DNA of 64,000 nucleotides from Luteimonas abyssi (GTDB lineage Bacteria; Pseudomonadota; Gammaproteobacteria; Xanthomonadales; Xanthomonadaceae): NCBI RefSeq assembly GCF_001482195.1, contig NZ_KQ759763.1:2912037-2976036 (forward strand), in the 5' to 3' direction. Positions 50,304-59,276 of the stretch are shown piece after piece; position 1 is the stretch's first letter; the number at the start of each line of letters is the position of its first letter. A program made the position numbers and the translations under genes. The notes beneath the pieces are model-generated. The model was not told the origin of the DNA. It was given only the letters and a program-made list of their open reading frames with translations, and ran no database searches.

Positions 50304-50873
50304 ATGACCCCTCGCCTGCTCGCCCTGCCCGTCGCCCTGATGCTCGCCGCCTGCGGCCCGACCGCCTCGACCGGGGACGCGACCGCGTCCGCCGACGCCG
50401 CACCCGCCGCGTCCGAAGCCCCGGCCGCCGAAGCCCCGGCGACCGGAACCTCCGCCGCGGCGACGCCCGGCGCGGGCGCGCGCACCGAGGCCGACCAGGC
50501 CGTGGACGCCTCGATCGAACGCGTCCTCGGCGATCCCGCGCCCTACCGCGACGTCGTCGAACGCCTGCAGGCGGCGGTGGCCTCGGACGATGCCGCGGCC
50601 GTGGCCGCGCTGGTGCGCTATCCGATCCAGGTGCAGATCGACGGCACGCCGACCACCCTGGACAACGAACAGGCCTTCATCGGCCGCTACGGCGACTTCA
50701 TGACGCCCGCCATCCGCAACGCCATCGTCGGGACCCGCTACGCCGACCTGTTCGTCAACCAGGACGGCGTCATGCTCGGCGATGGCCAGGCCTGGATCAG
50801 CGGCACCTGCCAGGACGACGCCTGCGACGATGTCGACGTGCGCGTGGTGACCCTGCAGCCCGGCGCCAACTGA
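50304..50873 (+). CDS. Lipoprotein with Ala/Pro-rich linker, hypothetical
   Basis: 189 residues. The lipobox LAAC is followed by a long Ala/Pro/Ser/Thr linker (about residues 22-60) and a globular part: DAAAVAALVRYPIQVQIDGTPTTLDNEQAFIGRYGDFMTPAIRNAI and NQDGVMLGDGQAWISGTCQDDACDD. That domain resembles the small periplasmic folds of the SnoaL/NTF2-like or DUF4440 type, only loosely. The tethered layout is common in exported lipoproteins of this genome. No function assigned. It converges on the AraC gene. Confidence 0.8.
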   Translation: MTPRLLALPVALMLAACGPTASTGDATASADAAPAASEAPAAEAPATGTSAAATPGAGARTEADQAVDASIERVLGDPAPYRDVVERLQAAVASDDAAAVAALVRYPIQVQIDGTPTTLDNEQAFIGRYGDFMTPAIRNAIVGTRYADLFVNQDGVMLGDGQAWISGTCQDDACDDVDVRVVTLQPGAN

Positions 50874-50899
50874 CCGGAGCGCGCGGACCGGAGCGGCCG

Positions 50900-50921
50900 C
50901 GCCGGACGCACGCGTCCGGCG
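50900..50921. terminator. Hairpin between convergent genes
   Basis: CGCCGGACGC, AC, GCGTCCGGCG form a 10-base inverted repeat between the lipoprotein stop and the AraC gene stop. No T tract on either side, so it is a weak bidirectional terminator candidate. Confidence 0.4.
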
Positions 50922-50936
50922 TGCCGCGCGCCGACC

Positions 50937-51833
50937 TCAGGCCAGCGCGGCCCGCAGCATCATGACGTTGCGCTTGGGCGCGGCGCCGAAATTGCGCGAG
51001 TAGTCCCGGCTGAACTGCGAGGCGCTTTCGTAGCCCACTTCGTAGGCGGCCTCGGCCACGGTCAACGCGTCGACCACCATCAACCGGCGCGCCTCCAGCA
51101 GCCGCAGCTGCTTCTGGTACTGCAGCGGCGTCATCGAGGTCAGGCGCTTGAAGTGCTGGTGCAGCGACGACGGACTCATCCGGGCCTCTTCGGCCAGGTC
51201 CTCGATGCGCACGGTCTTGTTGTAGACCTTGCGCAGCAGGTGGACGGCCCGGGCCACCCGATCCAGGTTGGTCTCGGGAAGCGCGAGCTTCGACAGCTGC
51301 GGCCCGTGCACGCTGTTGAGCAGCCAGAAACACACCTCGCGCATGATCGCGGGGTGCAGCACCGGGATCGCGTTCGGGGTGTCCATCATCCTGATCAGGC
51401 GCACGATGCAATCGGCCAGCGGCGCGTCCACCCGGCCGACGAACACGCAGGCGTCGTCGTCGCCTGCCGGCGGCTTCGGGCGCGTCTCCATCATCCCCAG
51501 CACCTCGCGCAGCATCGCCACGTCGAAATCGACGATGACGCCGATGAAGGGCTCGCTCTCGCTGGCCTTGACGATCCGTCCCGTCGCCGGCAGCTCCATG
51601 CTCACGATCAGGCATTCCATCTCGCCGTACGCGAGCATCTTCTCGCCGATGTGGATCTGCTTGCCGCCCTGGATCACGACGCACAGCGACGGCCGGTAGA
51701 GCAGGCGCAGCGGCATCTTTTCCGCGAAGGAGCGCACGATGTGGATCGCCTCCAGCGGCGTCTGGAACCGGCCCTCTCCGCCGCCCCTGGCTTCGATGTA
51801 AGCGACGACGGTGTCGTGAAGCACCTGCGACAT
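50937..51833 (-). CDS. AraC-family transcriptional regulator
   Basis: 298 residues. Residues 1-185 look like the AraC_N type-6 sensor domain (RPSLCVVIQGGKQIHIGEKMLAYGEMECLIVSMELP). The C-terminal double HTH is IEDLAEEARMSPSSLHQHFKRLTSMTPLQYQKQLRLLEARRLMVVDALTVAEAAYEVGYESASQFSRDYSRNFGAAPKR, the standard AraC/XylS signature. ATG 51833 has GGAG at ten bases. It is divergent from the transporter gene across 407 bases and could regulate that gene or a distant one. The ligand is unknown. Confidence 0.95.
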   Translation of the reverse strand: MSQVLHDTVVAYIEARGGGEGRFQTPLEAIHIVRSFAEKMPLRLLYRPSLCVVIQGGKQIHIGEKMLAYGEMECLIVSMELPATGRIVKASESEPFIGVIVDFDVAMLREVLGMMETRPKPPAGDDDACVFVGRVDAPLADCIVRLIRMMDTPNAIPVLHPAIMREVCFWLLNSVHGPQLSKLALPETNLDRVARAVHLLRKVYNKTVRIEDLAEEARMSPSSLHQHFKRLTSMTPLQYQKQLRLLEARRLMVVDALTVAEAAYEVGYESASQFSRDYSRNFGAAPKRNVMMLRAALA

Positions 51834-52240
51834 GGCGACCGATCTCCAGCGAAACCGCCACGACGGCGGGACCGGACATCGTATGAAGGGCCGCAGGAAC
51901 GGGCAACTTTCTTGGGAATCCGGGCATGTCGCCCGGCCGGGCGGGTTTGTAAGGTGCGTGCACACGCATCCCACCTCCACATCCGCAGGCCCACCACATC
52001 CACAGGCCGCCATTCCACGCGACCGGTGTCCGCATGCCCCCGCTCGCCGGACACGATGCGGACCGATCGTCCGAAGCGGCCTGCATCGGGCCGCCCGCCC
52101 GTCGGCGCGGCCGGCGCGCCGCACCTGCGTCGGCGCGATGACGCCCGGCCCCGTCGCATGCGCCTGAAAGCTCCGCCCGCCCAGCCCGGCGGCGGACCAC
52201 GACGCCGGCCTCCGGCGTCCCCCAAGGACCCCCTTTTGCC
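51834..52240. other. 407-base divergent intergenic region without a supported gene
   Basis: It separates the AraC regulator and the ADP/ATP-carrier-like transporter. I see no gene. TGCGTG-CA-CACGCA (51955-51968) is a small inverted repeat that might bind the regulator. No terminator, tRNA or insertion element is visible. Confidence 0.45.
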
Positions 52241-53593
52241 ATGAGTCGATCCGGATCTCCCGCACTGTCCGCTCCGCCGCCCGGCAGGCTGCACCGCCTG
52301 TTCAACCTGCAACCCGGCGAACTCGCCCCGGTGCTGATCGCCGCGCTGTTCTTCTTCTGCGTCCTCACCGCCCTCATGCTCCTGCGGCCCGCCCGCGACG
52401 CCCTCGGCATGGAGCGCGGCATCGACAGCGTCCGCTGGCTCTTCATCGGCACCGCGCTCGTCACCCTCGCCGTCAATCCGCTCTTCGGCCTCATCGTCAG
52501 CCGCCTCAGACGCCTCCAGTTCATCGGCACCACCTACGGCTTCTTCGTCGCCAGCCTCGTCGGCTTCTGGGCCCTGCTCGTCTTCGCGCCCGGCGCCATC
52601 GGACAACGCAGCGGCCAGGTCTTCTACGTCTGGTTCAGCGTCTTCAACCTCTTCGTCACCATGGTCTTCTGGGCACTGCTCGCCGACCGCTTCACACCCG
52701 ACCAGGGCAAGCGCTTCTTCGCCCTCATCTCCGTCGGCGGCACCCTCGGCGCCATCTTCGGACCCTGGCTCACCTCGCGACTGGCCGAGCCCCTGGGCAC
52801 CCCCAGCCTGCTGCTCGTCGCCGGCGGTTTCCTGCTGATCGCCGTCCTCGCCGCCTGGGCGCTGATGCGCGTCGCCACCGATCGCGCCAGCCAGGCCGGT
52901 AGCGTCGCCTCCGCACGCGACCCGTCCGAACGCATCGGCGGCAGTGCCTGGGCCGGCATCCGCGCCGTGTTCCGCTCCCCCTATCTCAGCGGCATCGCCG
53001 GCTACGTCCTGCTCATGACCGTGGTCGCCACCTTCATCTACTTCACCCGCCTGCAGATGGTCGCCGCCGTCGCCGACGACACCGATACCCGCGCCGCCAT
53101 CCTCGGCAACATCGACATGTGGACCCAGGTCGCCGTACTCGCGCTCCAGCTCACCCTCACCGGGCAGATCGTCAAGCGCTTCGGTCTCGGCGTGGCCCTG
53201 GCCATCCTGCCCATCGCCACCGCGATCGGCTTCGTCGGCCTGGCCATCTACGGCTCCTTCGTCGTCCTGGTGCTGCTCGAGGCCACCAACCGCGCCGTCC
53301 AGCGCGGCATCACCCGGCCCGCCCGCGAGGCGCTGTTCACCGTCGTCGACCGCGAGGACAAGTACAAGGCCAAGGCCTTCATCGACACCTTCGTCTACCG
53401 CGCGGGCGACGTCGTCGGCGCGCAGACCGAAGGCGCCCTCGGACGCCTCGGCCTCGCCCTCGGCGGCCTGGTCAGCGTCGTCGTCCCGCTCGCGCTGGCC
53501 TGGGCCGCACTCGCCGTCTGGCTCGGGCGCGCGCAGGCCCGCCAGGTGCCGCCGGTGCAGGCGGCGCGAGAACCGGACCGGCCGGCCCGCTAG
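52241..53593 (+). CDS. NTP/NDP exchange transporter-like MFS protein
   Basis: 450 residues with 12 hydrophobic helices. The N-terminus RLFNLQPGELAPVLIAALFFFCVLTALMLLRPARDALG and the TM-region NLFVTMVFWALLADRFTPDQGKRFFALISVGGTLGAIFGPWL, then TRPAREALFTVVDREDKYKAKAFIDTFVYRAGDVVGAQ, are the family pattern of ADP/ATP-translocase-related MFS proteins found in free-living bacteria. In plastids and obligate intracellular bacteria these exchange ATP for ADP, whereas free-living members' substrates are unknown. Codons here favour CTC and ATC, unlike the CTG-rich neighbours. A ribosome-binding AAGGA is 12 bases away. Its TAG shares CTAG with the convergent gene. Confidence 0.87.
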   Translation: MSRSGSPALSAPPPGRLHRLFNLQPGELAPVLIAALFFFCVLTALMLLRPARDALGMERGIDSVRWLFIGTALVTLAVNPLFGLIVSRLRRLQFIGTTYGFFVASLVGFWALLVFAPGAIGQRSGQVFYVWFSVFNLFVTMVFWALLADRFTPDQGKRFFALISVGGTLGAIFGPWLTSRLAEPLGTPSLLLVAGGFLLIAVLAAWALMRVATDRASQAGSVASARDPSERIGGSAWAGIRAVFRSPYLSGIAGYVLLMTVVATFIYFTRLQMVAAVADDTDTRAAILGNIDMWTQVAVLALQLTLTGQIVKRFGLGVALAILPIATAIGFVGLAIYGSFVVLVLLEATNRAVQRGITRPAREALFTVVDREDKYKAKAFIDTFVYRAGDVVGAQTEGALGRLGLALGGLVSVVVPLALAWAALAVWLGRAQARQVPPVQAAREPDRPAR

Positions 53594-54111
53594 GCGCCGC
53601 CCTGCCCCCAGGCGCGGTGCCAATAGGCCGCGCTGTCGCTCCCGGTCTTCACGATGAGGTCCGGTGCGGCGGCGGCCGGCCACATCGCCATTTCGTAGCG
53701 GTCGGGCGCGTGCTGGCCGTCCTCCGGCGTATCCATCGCCTGCCCCTCGTCCATGCCGACACAGCGATAGCGCACGCGGTACGTCCCGGGCTCGAGCGCC
53801 AGCGGCTGGCGCTCGCCGCCGCCCCATGCCTCGAGCGCGACTGCCGCGTCCACCTGCAGCGAAACCTCGACCACGTCTTCCCAGACGGACGTGTCGTCGT
53901 CCGGGGCCGCGTCGCACCGCACGACACGCACAGGGACCTGCCCCGTGTGCAGACCGGTCACCAGAAACAGGGCATCGCCCCGGGCCGCGCCGCACAGGCC
54001 GTTGGCCTGACCGCGGAACGCCGCCGCCGGTTCGAGTGCGGGAACGTCGCGCGGCAACAGATAGAACTGCCCGTAATGCACGGGGAACACGCCTTCGAAG
54101 AGGATGCGCAT
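53590..54111 (-). CDS. Hypothetical protein
   Basis: 173 residues, starting MRILFEGVFPVHYGQFYLL. It has no signal peptide or membrane segment. The beta-rich pattern (ALFLVTGLHTGQVPVRVVRCD, EVSLQVDAAVALEAWGGGERQPLALEPGTYRVRYRCVGMDEG) suggests a compact beta-sandwich. Similar small proteins occur in actinobacteria and some proteobacteria without known function. Its stop overlaps that of the transporter gene on the other strand (CTAG), so the two transcripts must overlap. Confidence 0.65.
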   Translation of the reverse strand: MRILFEGVFPVHYGQFYLLPRDVPALEPAAAFRGQANGLCGAARGDALFLVTGLHTGQVPVRVVRCDAAPDDDTSVWEDVVEVSLQVDAAVALEAWGGGERQPLALEPGTYRVRYRCVGMDEGQAMDTPEDGQHAPDRYEMAMWPAAAAPDLIVKTGSDSAAYWHRAWGQGGA

Positions 54112-54251
54112 GCGGAGCTCCGGTGTCGGACCTGGAATCCGTCATGGTCGCACCCGTTCGCGCATCCGGTTATCGCCGCCTGGCTGCACGACGCACACAC
54201 CGGGCACTGCTAGCATCCGCCGCACAGGATCGACACCACCAAGGACCCGAC

Positions 54252-54707
54252 ATGTCACGTTCGCTTTCGATGTCTGCGCTCGCCGCACTCTGCGTCGTCG
54301 CCGCCCCGGCCTTCGCGCAGTCCGACCGCACCACGTTCGATCAGACCGTCGCCCGCACCGCGCAGCACTGTCCCGGCCACAACACCGAGGTCACCGGCCC
54401 CGGCCTGCGCAAGGTGTCCATCTCCGCGCTGCGTGTGCTGCTGGCGCAACGCATCCTGGTCTGCCCGGATCGCCGCCTCGACGCCGAGGCACCGGTGGTC
54501 TGGTACGGCGGCGATCGTGTCTTCGCCTGGAATCCCGACGTCGACGGCGCCATCGACACCCTCGCCGAGCAGATCGGCGGCATGACCCGCACCGAGGCGT
54601 TCCCGATCCAGACCCTGGTCTGGAGCATCGACGGCACTGCGCTGGAAAGCCAGACCGTACCCGCCTTCGAGGCCAGGCCGGCCGGCGCTGCCGAGCGACG
54701 CTGGTAA
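54252..54707 (+). CDS. Exported hypothetical protein
   Basis: 151 residues. A signal peptide (LSMSALAALCVVAAPAFAQ) begins at ATG 54252. The mature part has two cysteines (HCPGHN and VCPDRR) likely to form a disulfide, and LVWSIDGTALESQTVPAFEARPA at the end. No family recognised. A mutated fragment of this gene, with its middle deleted, lies at 55904-55970, so the gene or its segment was once duplicated. The next gene starts 24 bases downstream on the same strand. Confidence 0.75.
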   Translation: MSRSLSMSALAALCVVAAPAFAQSDRTTFDQTVARTAQHCPGHNTEVTGPGLRKVSISALRVLLAQRILVCPDRRLDAEAPVVWYGGDRVFAWNPDVDGAIDTLAEQIGGMTRTEAFPIQTLVWSIDGTALESQTVPAFEARPAGAAERRW

Positions 54708-54731
54708 GACACCGCACGCCAAGGCCCAGGG

Positions 54732-55859
54732 ATGGCGCTGATCTATTTCTGCTTGCTCGGCCTGGCCATGCTCGTGGTCGGGCTGAGCCTGGCCCTGGCC
54801 ATCGTCCTGGGTTACCGCGCGATCCTCGCCGCCCTGCGCCGACGACGTATCGATGTTTCGCCAGCGCGGAAGGACAGGATCGCCACGATCGCGTTCATCG
54901 CCGGGTTCGTCGTGGTCAATGGCGCGCTCATCGCGGTGGCGCTCAATGTGCCGGATCCCGCCCGCCTGCGCGTCATGACGGCCCAAGTGCTGGGCCACGA
55001 GAGCACGCACATCACCCTGGAGTTGTCGCAGGCCGACGCCGCTTCGCAGGCCGCGCTGATCGAATGGATCCAGCCGCTCATGCAGACGCACGAGCGGACG
55101 TTCTCCTACTGGATGCCGGTCGGCAACCGGCGCGCCGTCATGCGCAGCGGCAAGGTGACCGCCACGCTGCGATCGCGCTATCGCCAGGAAGGCGACCAGC
55201 TGCATATCGTGCTGGCCCGGCCGCTCGAGCCCGACAGCCGGTTCCGGCACCTCCTGCAGCTGCTGGCGCGTCCGCCTCCACCCGCCTTGCCGGAGGAAGT
55301 GTGGGCAGACGTCGTGGCCGATGGCGTTCACCAGATGGAGGTGGCCCTGCTGCCCGCCACCGCGGAGACCGTGCATCTCGCACCCTCGCGTGCAGGACGC
55401 CTGGTCGGCCGCGAGGCACCTGCGCGCTGCGCGCTGCGGATCCAGGGCCTGGTCTCGACCGACCTTTTCAACCTGCCGTCCGACCGTCCGCCCGTGTCGC
55501 CGGATGCGGAACGACGCCTGACACTGCGAACCCTCCCCGATGGCCTGCGCGATGGCACCTACCGCCTGGACGCGCTGGGCAACGTGCCGGGCCAGGACGG
55601 CCGGCTGCACCGGACATGGCATGCCGACCGCACCCGGATCCACATGCGCTTCGACCTCGCGCCGCCGCTGCTCGACATGACTGGTGACGACTGCGAGATG
55701 CGCCTGCTCCAGCACCTGGATCCCTTCTGGCTGCAGCTGGAGATGCACCGGCTTCGGCCCGCCCTGGCCTCGGCGGTCCAGGGCGTCCGCTTCGATGACG
55801 GCATCTCCAGGCGGTGGCCAGGACCGAGGGGCTGGATCGATGCGGCGCCGGCGGAGTGA
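54732..55859 (+). CDS. Membrane protein with large soluble domain, unknown
   Basis: 375 residues. Two N-terminal transmembrane helices (LIYFCLLGLAMLVVGLSLALAIVLGYRAIL and IATIAFIAGFVVVNGALIAVAL) flank a short basic loop, so the remaining 290 residues are probably periplasmic. That part includes THITLELSQADAASQAALIEWIQPLMQ and a late beta-rich region (GTYRLDALGNVPGQDGRLHRTWHADRTRIHM). No family recognised. It is 24 bases after the exported hypothetical gene and probably co-transcribed. Confidence 0.72.
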   Translation: MALIYFCLLGLAMLVVGLSLALAIVLGYRAILAALRRRRIDVSPARKDRIATIAFIAGFVVVNGALIAVALNVPDPARLRVMTAQVLGHESTHITLELSQADAASQAALIEWIQPLMQTHERTFSYWMPVGNRRAVMRSGKVTATLRSRYRQEGDQLHIVLARPLEPDSRFRHLLQLLARPPPPALPEEVWADVVADGVHQMEVALLPATAETVHLAPSRAGRLVGREAPARCALRIQGLVSTDLFNLPSDRPPVSPDAERRLTLRTLPDGLRDGTYRLDALGNVPGQDGRLHRTWHADRTRIHMRFDLAPPLLDMTGDDCEMRLLQHLDPFWLQLEMHRLRPALASAVQGVRFDDGISRRWPGPRGWIDAAPAE

Positions 55860-55903
55860 GTCCGACCCGCCTGACCAACGGTGCCCGTAGTCCAGTGCAT
55901 TCC

Positions 55904-55970
55904 GGTCTGCCCGGATCGCCGCCTCGATGCCGAGGCACCGGTGCCGCAGAGCGGCGCTGGCAAGCGCCAG
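55904..55970 (+). pseudogene. Decayed, internally deleted copy of the 54252 gene
   Basis: Positions 55904-55943 repeat 54458-54497 with one mismatch in 40 bases (same VCPDRRLDAEAPV codons). The following bases (GCCGCAGAGCGGCGCTGGCAAG) resemble the end of that gene around its stop codon (GCCGAGCGACGCTGGTAAG). It therefore looks like a remnant that lost the middle part. No coding frame remains. Confidence 0.75.
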
Positions 55971-55977
55971 AGGCCTC

Positions 55978-58293
55978 TCAGCCGATCACCTTGTCCAGGG
56001 TGATCGGCAGGTCGCGCACGCGCTTGCCGGTGGCGTTGAAGACCGCGTTGGCGACGGCCGCCGCGACCCCGGTGATGCCGACCTCGCCGATCCCGCGCGC
56101 GCCCATCGGCGCGCGCGGATCCGGGATGTCCGTCCACAGCACGTCGATCGGCGGAACGTCCAGATGCGCGGGCACGTGGTAGTCGGCCAGCGACGCGCTC
56201 ACGATCCGGCCGTTGCGCTCGTCGAACCAGGTTTCTTCCATCAGGGCGAGCCCCAGGCCCATGACGATGCCGCCCCGGAACTGGCTCGCCGCCGTGCGCG
56301 GGTTGAGGATCCGCCCGCAATCGAACGCACCGACCATGCGTGAGACGCGCACCTCGCCGGTGACCTCGCTGACCCGGACTTCGCAGAACATCGCCGCGCT
56401 GCTGTGCATCGAGAACTTCAGCAGTTCCAGCGGCGGCCCGCTCTTGCCGATCGTGCTGATCTCCGCCTCGCCGGCCTGGCGCAGGATTTCGGCGTACGTC
56501 TGGTGTCGCGAAGGGTCGTCGATGCAGCGCACACCGCCATCGGCCAACGTCACCTCGGCCGGCTTCAGCCCTGCCAGCGGACCGTCGCGCGCGGCCAGCC
56601 GGAGCAAGGCCACCGTCAGCTTGTCGCTGGCGGCGGTGATCGCCGCCCCCAGTGACGCGGTCTGCGACGAGCCGCCCGCAGAGCTTCCGAACGGCAACCG
56701 GGTATCGCCGATCGCCACCGTCACCCGCTCCAGCGGAAGGCCGAGGCGATCCGCGGCGTGCTGCGCCTGCACGGTCGCCGTTCCCATGCCCATCTCGTGC
56801 GCGGCACTGGTCACCGTGGCGCGGCCGTCCGCCGCCAGCGCGATGCGGACGGACATGCCGGGCATCCGCGCGTAGGGGAACGTGCCGCTGGCGCAGCCCA
56901 TGCCGATGCGCCATTCGCCGTCGCGCCGTGCGCCCGGCACCACCGACCGGCGCGACCAGCCGAAGCGCTCGGCACCCATCGCGTAGGCCGCCATCAGATC
57001 GCGCTGCGAATGCGGCGCGCCCGAAACCGGATCGCACCCGGCCACGTTGCGGCGGCGCAGTTCGATCGGGTCCAGCGCCATCGCGCAGGCGAGCTCGTCG
57101 AGCGCGCTCTCCATCGCGAAGCTGCCCACGGCCTCGCCCGGCGCACGCATGTAGGTATTGGCGAGCACATCGAGATCGATGTGGCGCTGTTCGACCCGGA
57201 ACGTCTTCGCCGCGTACAGGGTGCGGCCGGTCAGGCTGAACTGCTCGTCGCAGGCGCTGTGCGGCGGCTTGACCGAATAGCCGGTATGGATCAACGCCTG
57301 CAGCCGCCCGTCGGCATCGGCGCCCAGCGCGAAGCGCTGCTCGGTCGGCGACCGACCGCCGATCAACCGGTGCATGGCCGCGCGCGACAGCACGATGCGC
57401 ACCGGGCGGCCGGCGAGCTTCGCCGCCGCGCACGCCAGGATCTGGTGATCCCACAATCCCTTGCTGCCGAACGCGCCGCCCACGTACGGCGAGACCACCC
57501 GCACCTGATCGCGCTTCAGCCCGAACACCTTCGCCAGCGAGCCGGCGGTGGCGTTGAGCATCTGGGTCGCGTCGTGCAGCACCAGACGGCCATCGTCCCA
57601 ATAGACCGTGGCCGCGTTCGGCTCGATCGGATGATGGTTCTGCCACGGCGTGCGATACAGGGCATCGACCCGATGCGCTGAAGCGGCCAGTGCCGCCTCG
57701 GCATCGCCGATCACGAGCGGATTGCGTTCGATCAGGATCGACGCGGGCATCGTGGCATCGGCCTTGCCGGCCTCGAACCGCGTGCGCGCGGGTTCGGCCA
57801 CGCAGTCGACCTCGACGAGCCCGGCGGCATGGTCGGCCTGCTCCTGGGTCTCGGCCAGCACCACCGCCACCACCTGGCCGTTCCAGCGGATCTGCGGATC
57901 CTGCATCACCGGCAGCATGTTGTTGCCGGCCGCGCTGAGATCGGACAGGCCGATCGCCGGCGGCAATGCCAACCTGGGGGCGTTGCGATACGTCATCACC
58001 AGGACGACGCCTTCGGCGGCGTCCGCCGCGTCGGTGGCGAGCGCGGCGATCGTCCCGCGCGCGACGGTGGCATGGACGAATGCCGCATACAGCAGCCCGT
58101 CCATCGGCACTTCGGCGGCGAAGCGCGCATGCCCGCGCACCTTCGGCGCGGCATCGCGCCTGGGGGTTCCGCCACCCAGCGCCGACCGGCGTTCGATCAG
58201 CGGATCCGGCGTGCCGCCGGGCAACCAGCGCGCCGGCACCCGCCGCAGCAATGCGCGTGCGCCATCGATCAATGCGTTCTGAAGGCGGCTCAT
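55978..58293 (-). CDS. Xanthine dehydrogenase-family molybdopterin-binding subunit
   Basis: 771 residues, the size of bacterial large subunits. The N-terminal part shows KVRGHARFAAEVPMDGLLYAAF; VSPYVGGAFGSKGLWDHQIL binds the cofactor; GARGIGEVGI holds the catalytic Glu (about 737). GSSAGGSSQTASLG is another molybdopterin contact. It binds Mo-molybdopterin cytosine dinucleotide and hydroxylates aldehydes or N-heterocycles, with electrons passed to the iron-sulfur subunit. No Tat leader is present. It overlaps the FAD subunit (ATGA). Its stop follows the decayed 54252 copy closely. Confidence 0.94.
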   Translation of the reverse strand: MSRLQNALIDGARALLRRVPARWLPGGTPDPLIERRSALGGGTPRRDAAPKVRGHARFAAEVPMDGLLYAAFVHATVARGTIAALATDAADAAEGVVLVMTYRNAPRLALPPAIGLSDLSAAGNNMLPVMQDPQIRWNGQVVAVVLAETQEQADHAAGLVEVDCVAEPARTRFEAGKADATMPASILIERNPLVIGDAEAALAASAHRVDALYRTPWQNHHPIEPNAATVYWDDGRLVLHDATQMLNATAGSLAKVFGLKRDQVRVVSPYVGGAFGSKGLWDHQILACAAAKLAGRPVRIVLSRAAMHRLIGGRSPTEQRFALGADADGRLQALIHTGYSVKPPHSACDEQFSLTGRTLYAAKTFRVEQRHIDLDVLANTYMRAPGEAVGSFAMESALDELACAMALDPIELRRRNVAGCDPVSGAPHSQRDLMAAYAMGAERFGWSRRSVVPGARRDGEWRIGMGCASGTFPYARMPGMSVRIALAADGRATVTSAAHEMGMGTATVQAQHAADRLGLPLERVTVAIGDTRLPFGSSAGGSSQTASLGAAITAASDKLTVALLRLAARDGPLAGLKPAEVTLADGGVRCIDDPSRHQTYAEILRQAGEAEISTIGKSGPPLELLKFSMHSSAAMFCEVRVSEVTGEVRVSRMVGAFDCGRILNPRTAASQFRGGIVMGLGLALMEETWFDERNGRIVSASLADYHVPAHLDVPPIDVLWTDIPDPRAPMGARGIGEVGITGVAAAVANAVFNATGKRVRDLPITLDKVIG

Positions 58294-59276
58294 GCGGCGC
58301 GCTCCAGCAGTCCACGCAACACGGCCGCCAGCGTGCGCCGGAGCAGGTCGGGCTTGAACGCATTGCCGGACAGCGGATCGGCAGCGGCGAGCTCCGCATC
58401 CGCGGCCTCGCGGAACAGGGCTTCGGTGGGTCGCTGGGCGACCAGGGCCGCTTCGGCCCGTGTCGCACGCCAGGGTTTGGGCGCCACGCCCCCGAACGCG
58501 ATGCGGACGGTGTCGATCGTGCCCTCGCGCACCTCGAGCACCGCCGCCACCGAGATCAGCGCGAACGCGTAACTCGCGCGGTCGCGCACCTTTCGATACG
58601 CCGACCGCGTCGCGGCCGGCAGGGGCGGCACCTCGACCGATACGATCAATTCGTCCGGCGCGAGATGCGTCTCCAGGTGCGGCCGGTCTCCGGGCAGGCG
58701 GTGCAACTCGACGAGCGGCATCGTGCGCTCGCCACGCGGGCCCAGCACCCGCACCCGTGCGTCGAGCGCGACCAGCGCCACGCACATGTCCGACGGATGC
58801 GTGGCGACGCAGTGCGCCGAACCACCCAGGATCGCGTGATAGCGGGTGAACCCGCCGCGCGCATCGCAGCCGCTGCCCGGCGCGCGCTTGTTGCAGCGCG
58901 CGCCGTCCACGTCGTAGAAGTACGCACACCGCGTGCGCTGCAGGATGTTGCCGCCGACGGTCGCCATGTTGCGGATCTGCGCGGACGCACCGGCCAGCAC
59001 CGCGCGACTGAGCACCGGGAAGTGCGCGCGCACGTGCGGGTGGGCCGCCAGCGTGCTGTTGCGCACGGCCGCGCCGATCGACAGGCCGCCCTCGGGCGTG
59101 ACCTCGATCGAGGCCGGCAACATCGACACATCGACCAACGCATCGGCGCGCGCCACGCGCTGGCGCAGCAGATCCACCAGATTGGTTCCACCGCCGAGAA
59201 ACCGCGCGCCGGGGGCGGCGGCATCCATCACCGCGGCGGCGGCATCCGTGGCGCGGCGATAGGCGAACGGGGTCAT
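58290..59276 (-). CDS. FAD-binding subunit of molybdenum hydroxylase, with extra cysteine cluster
   Basis: 328 residues. FLGGGTNLVDLL and ASAQIRNMATVGGNI are the FAD-binding motifs. Four cysteines at about 117, 128, 137 and 156 (TRCAYFYD, RCNKRAP, SGCDAR, HCVATHP) match the pattern that binds a [4Fe-4S] cluster in PaoB/YagS of the E. coli aldehyde oxidoreductase. It should mediate electron transfer from the iron-sulfur subunit to its acceptor. It is coupled to both neighbours by 4-base overlaps. Confidence 0.93.
   Translation of the reverse strand: MTPFAYRRATDAAAAVMDAAAPGARFLGGGTNLVDLLRQRVARADALVDVSMLPASIEVTPEGGLSIGAAVRNSTLAAHPHVRAHFPVLSRAVLAGASAQIRNMATVGGNILQRTRCAYFYDVDGARCNKRAPGSGCDARGGFTRYHAILGGSAHCVATHPSDMCVALVALDARVRVLGPRGERTMPLVELHRLPGDRPHLETHLAPDELIVSVEVPPLPAATRSAYRKVRDRASYAFALISVAAVLEVREGTIDTVRIAFGGVAPKPWRATRAEAALVAQRPTEALFREAADAELAAADPLSGNAFKPDLLRRTLAAVLRGLLERAA

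Noticed and set aside
51832..52167. An open frame of about 110 codons in the AraC-transporter gap
   Set aside because: It is Pro/Arg/His-rich with no codon bias for real genes, no ribosome-binding site and no family.
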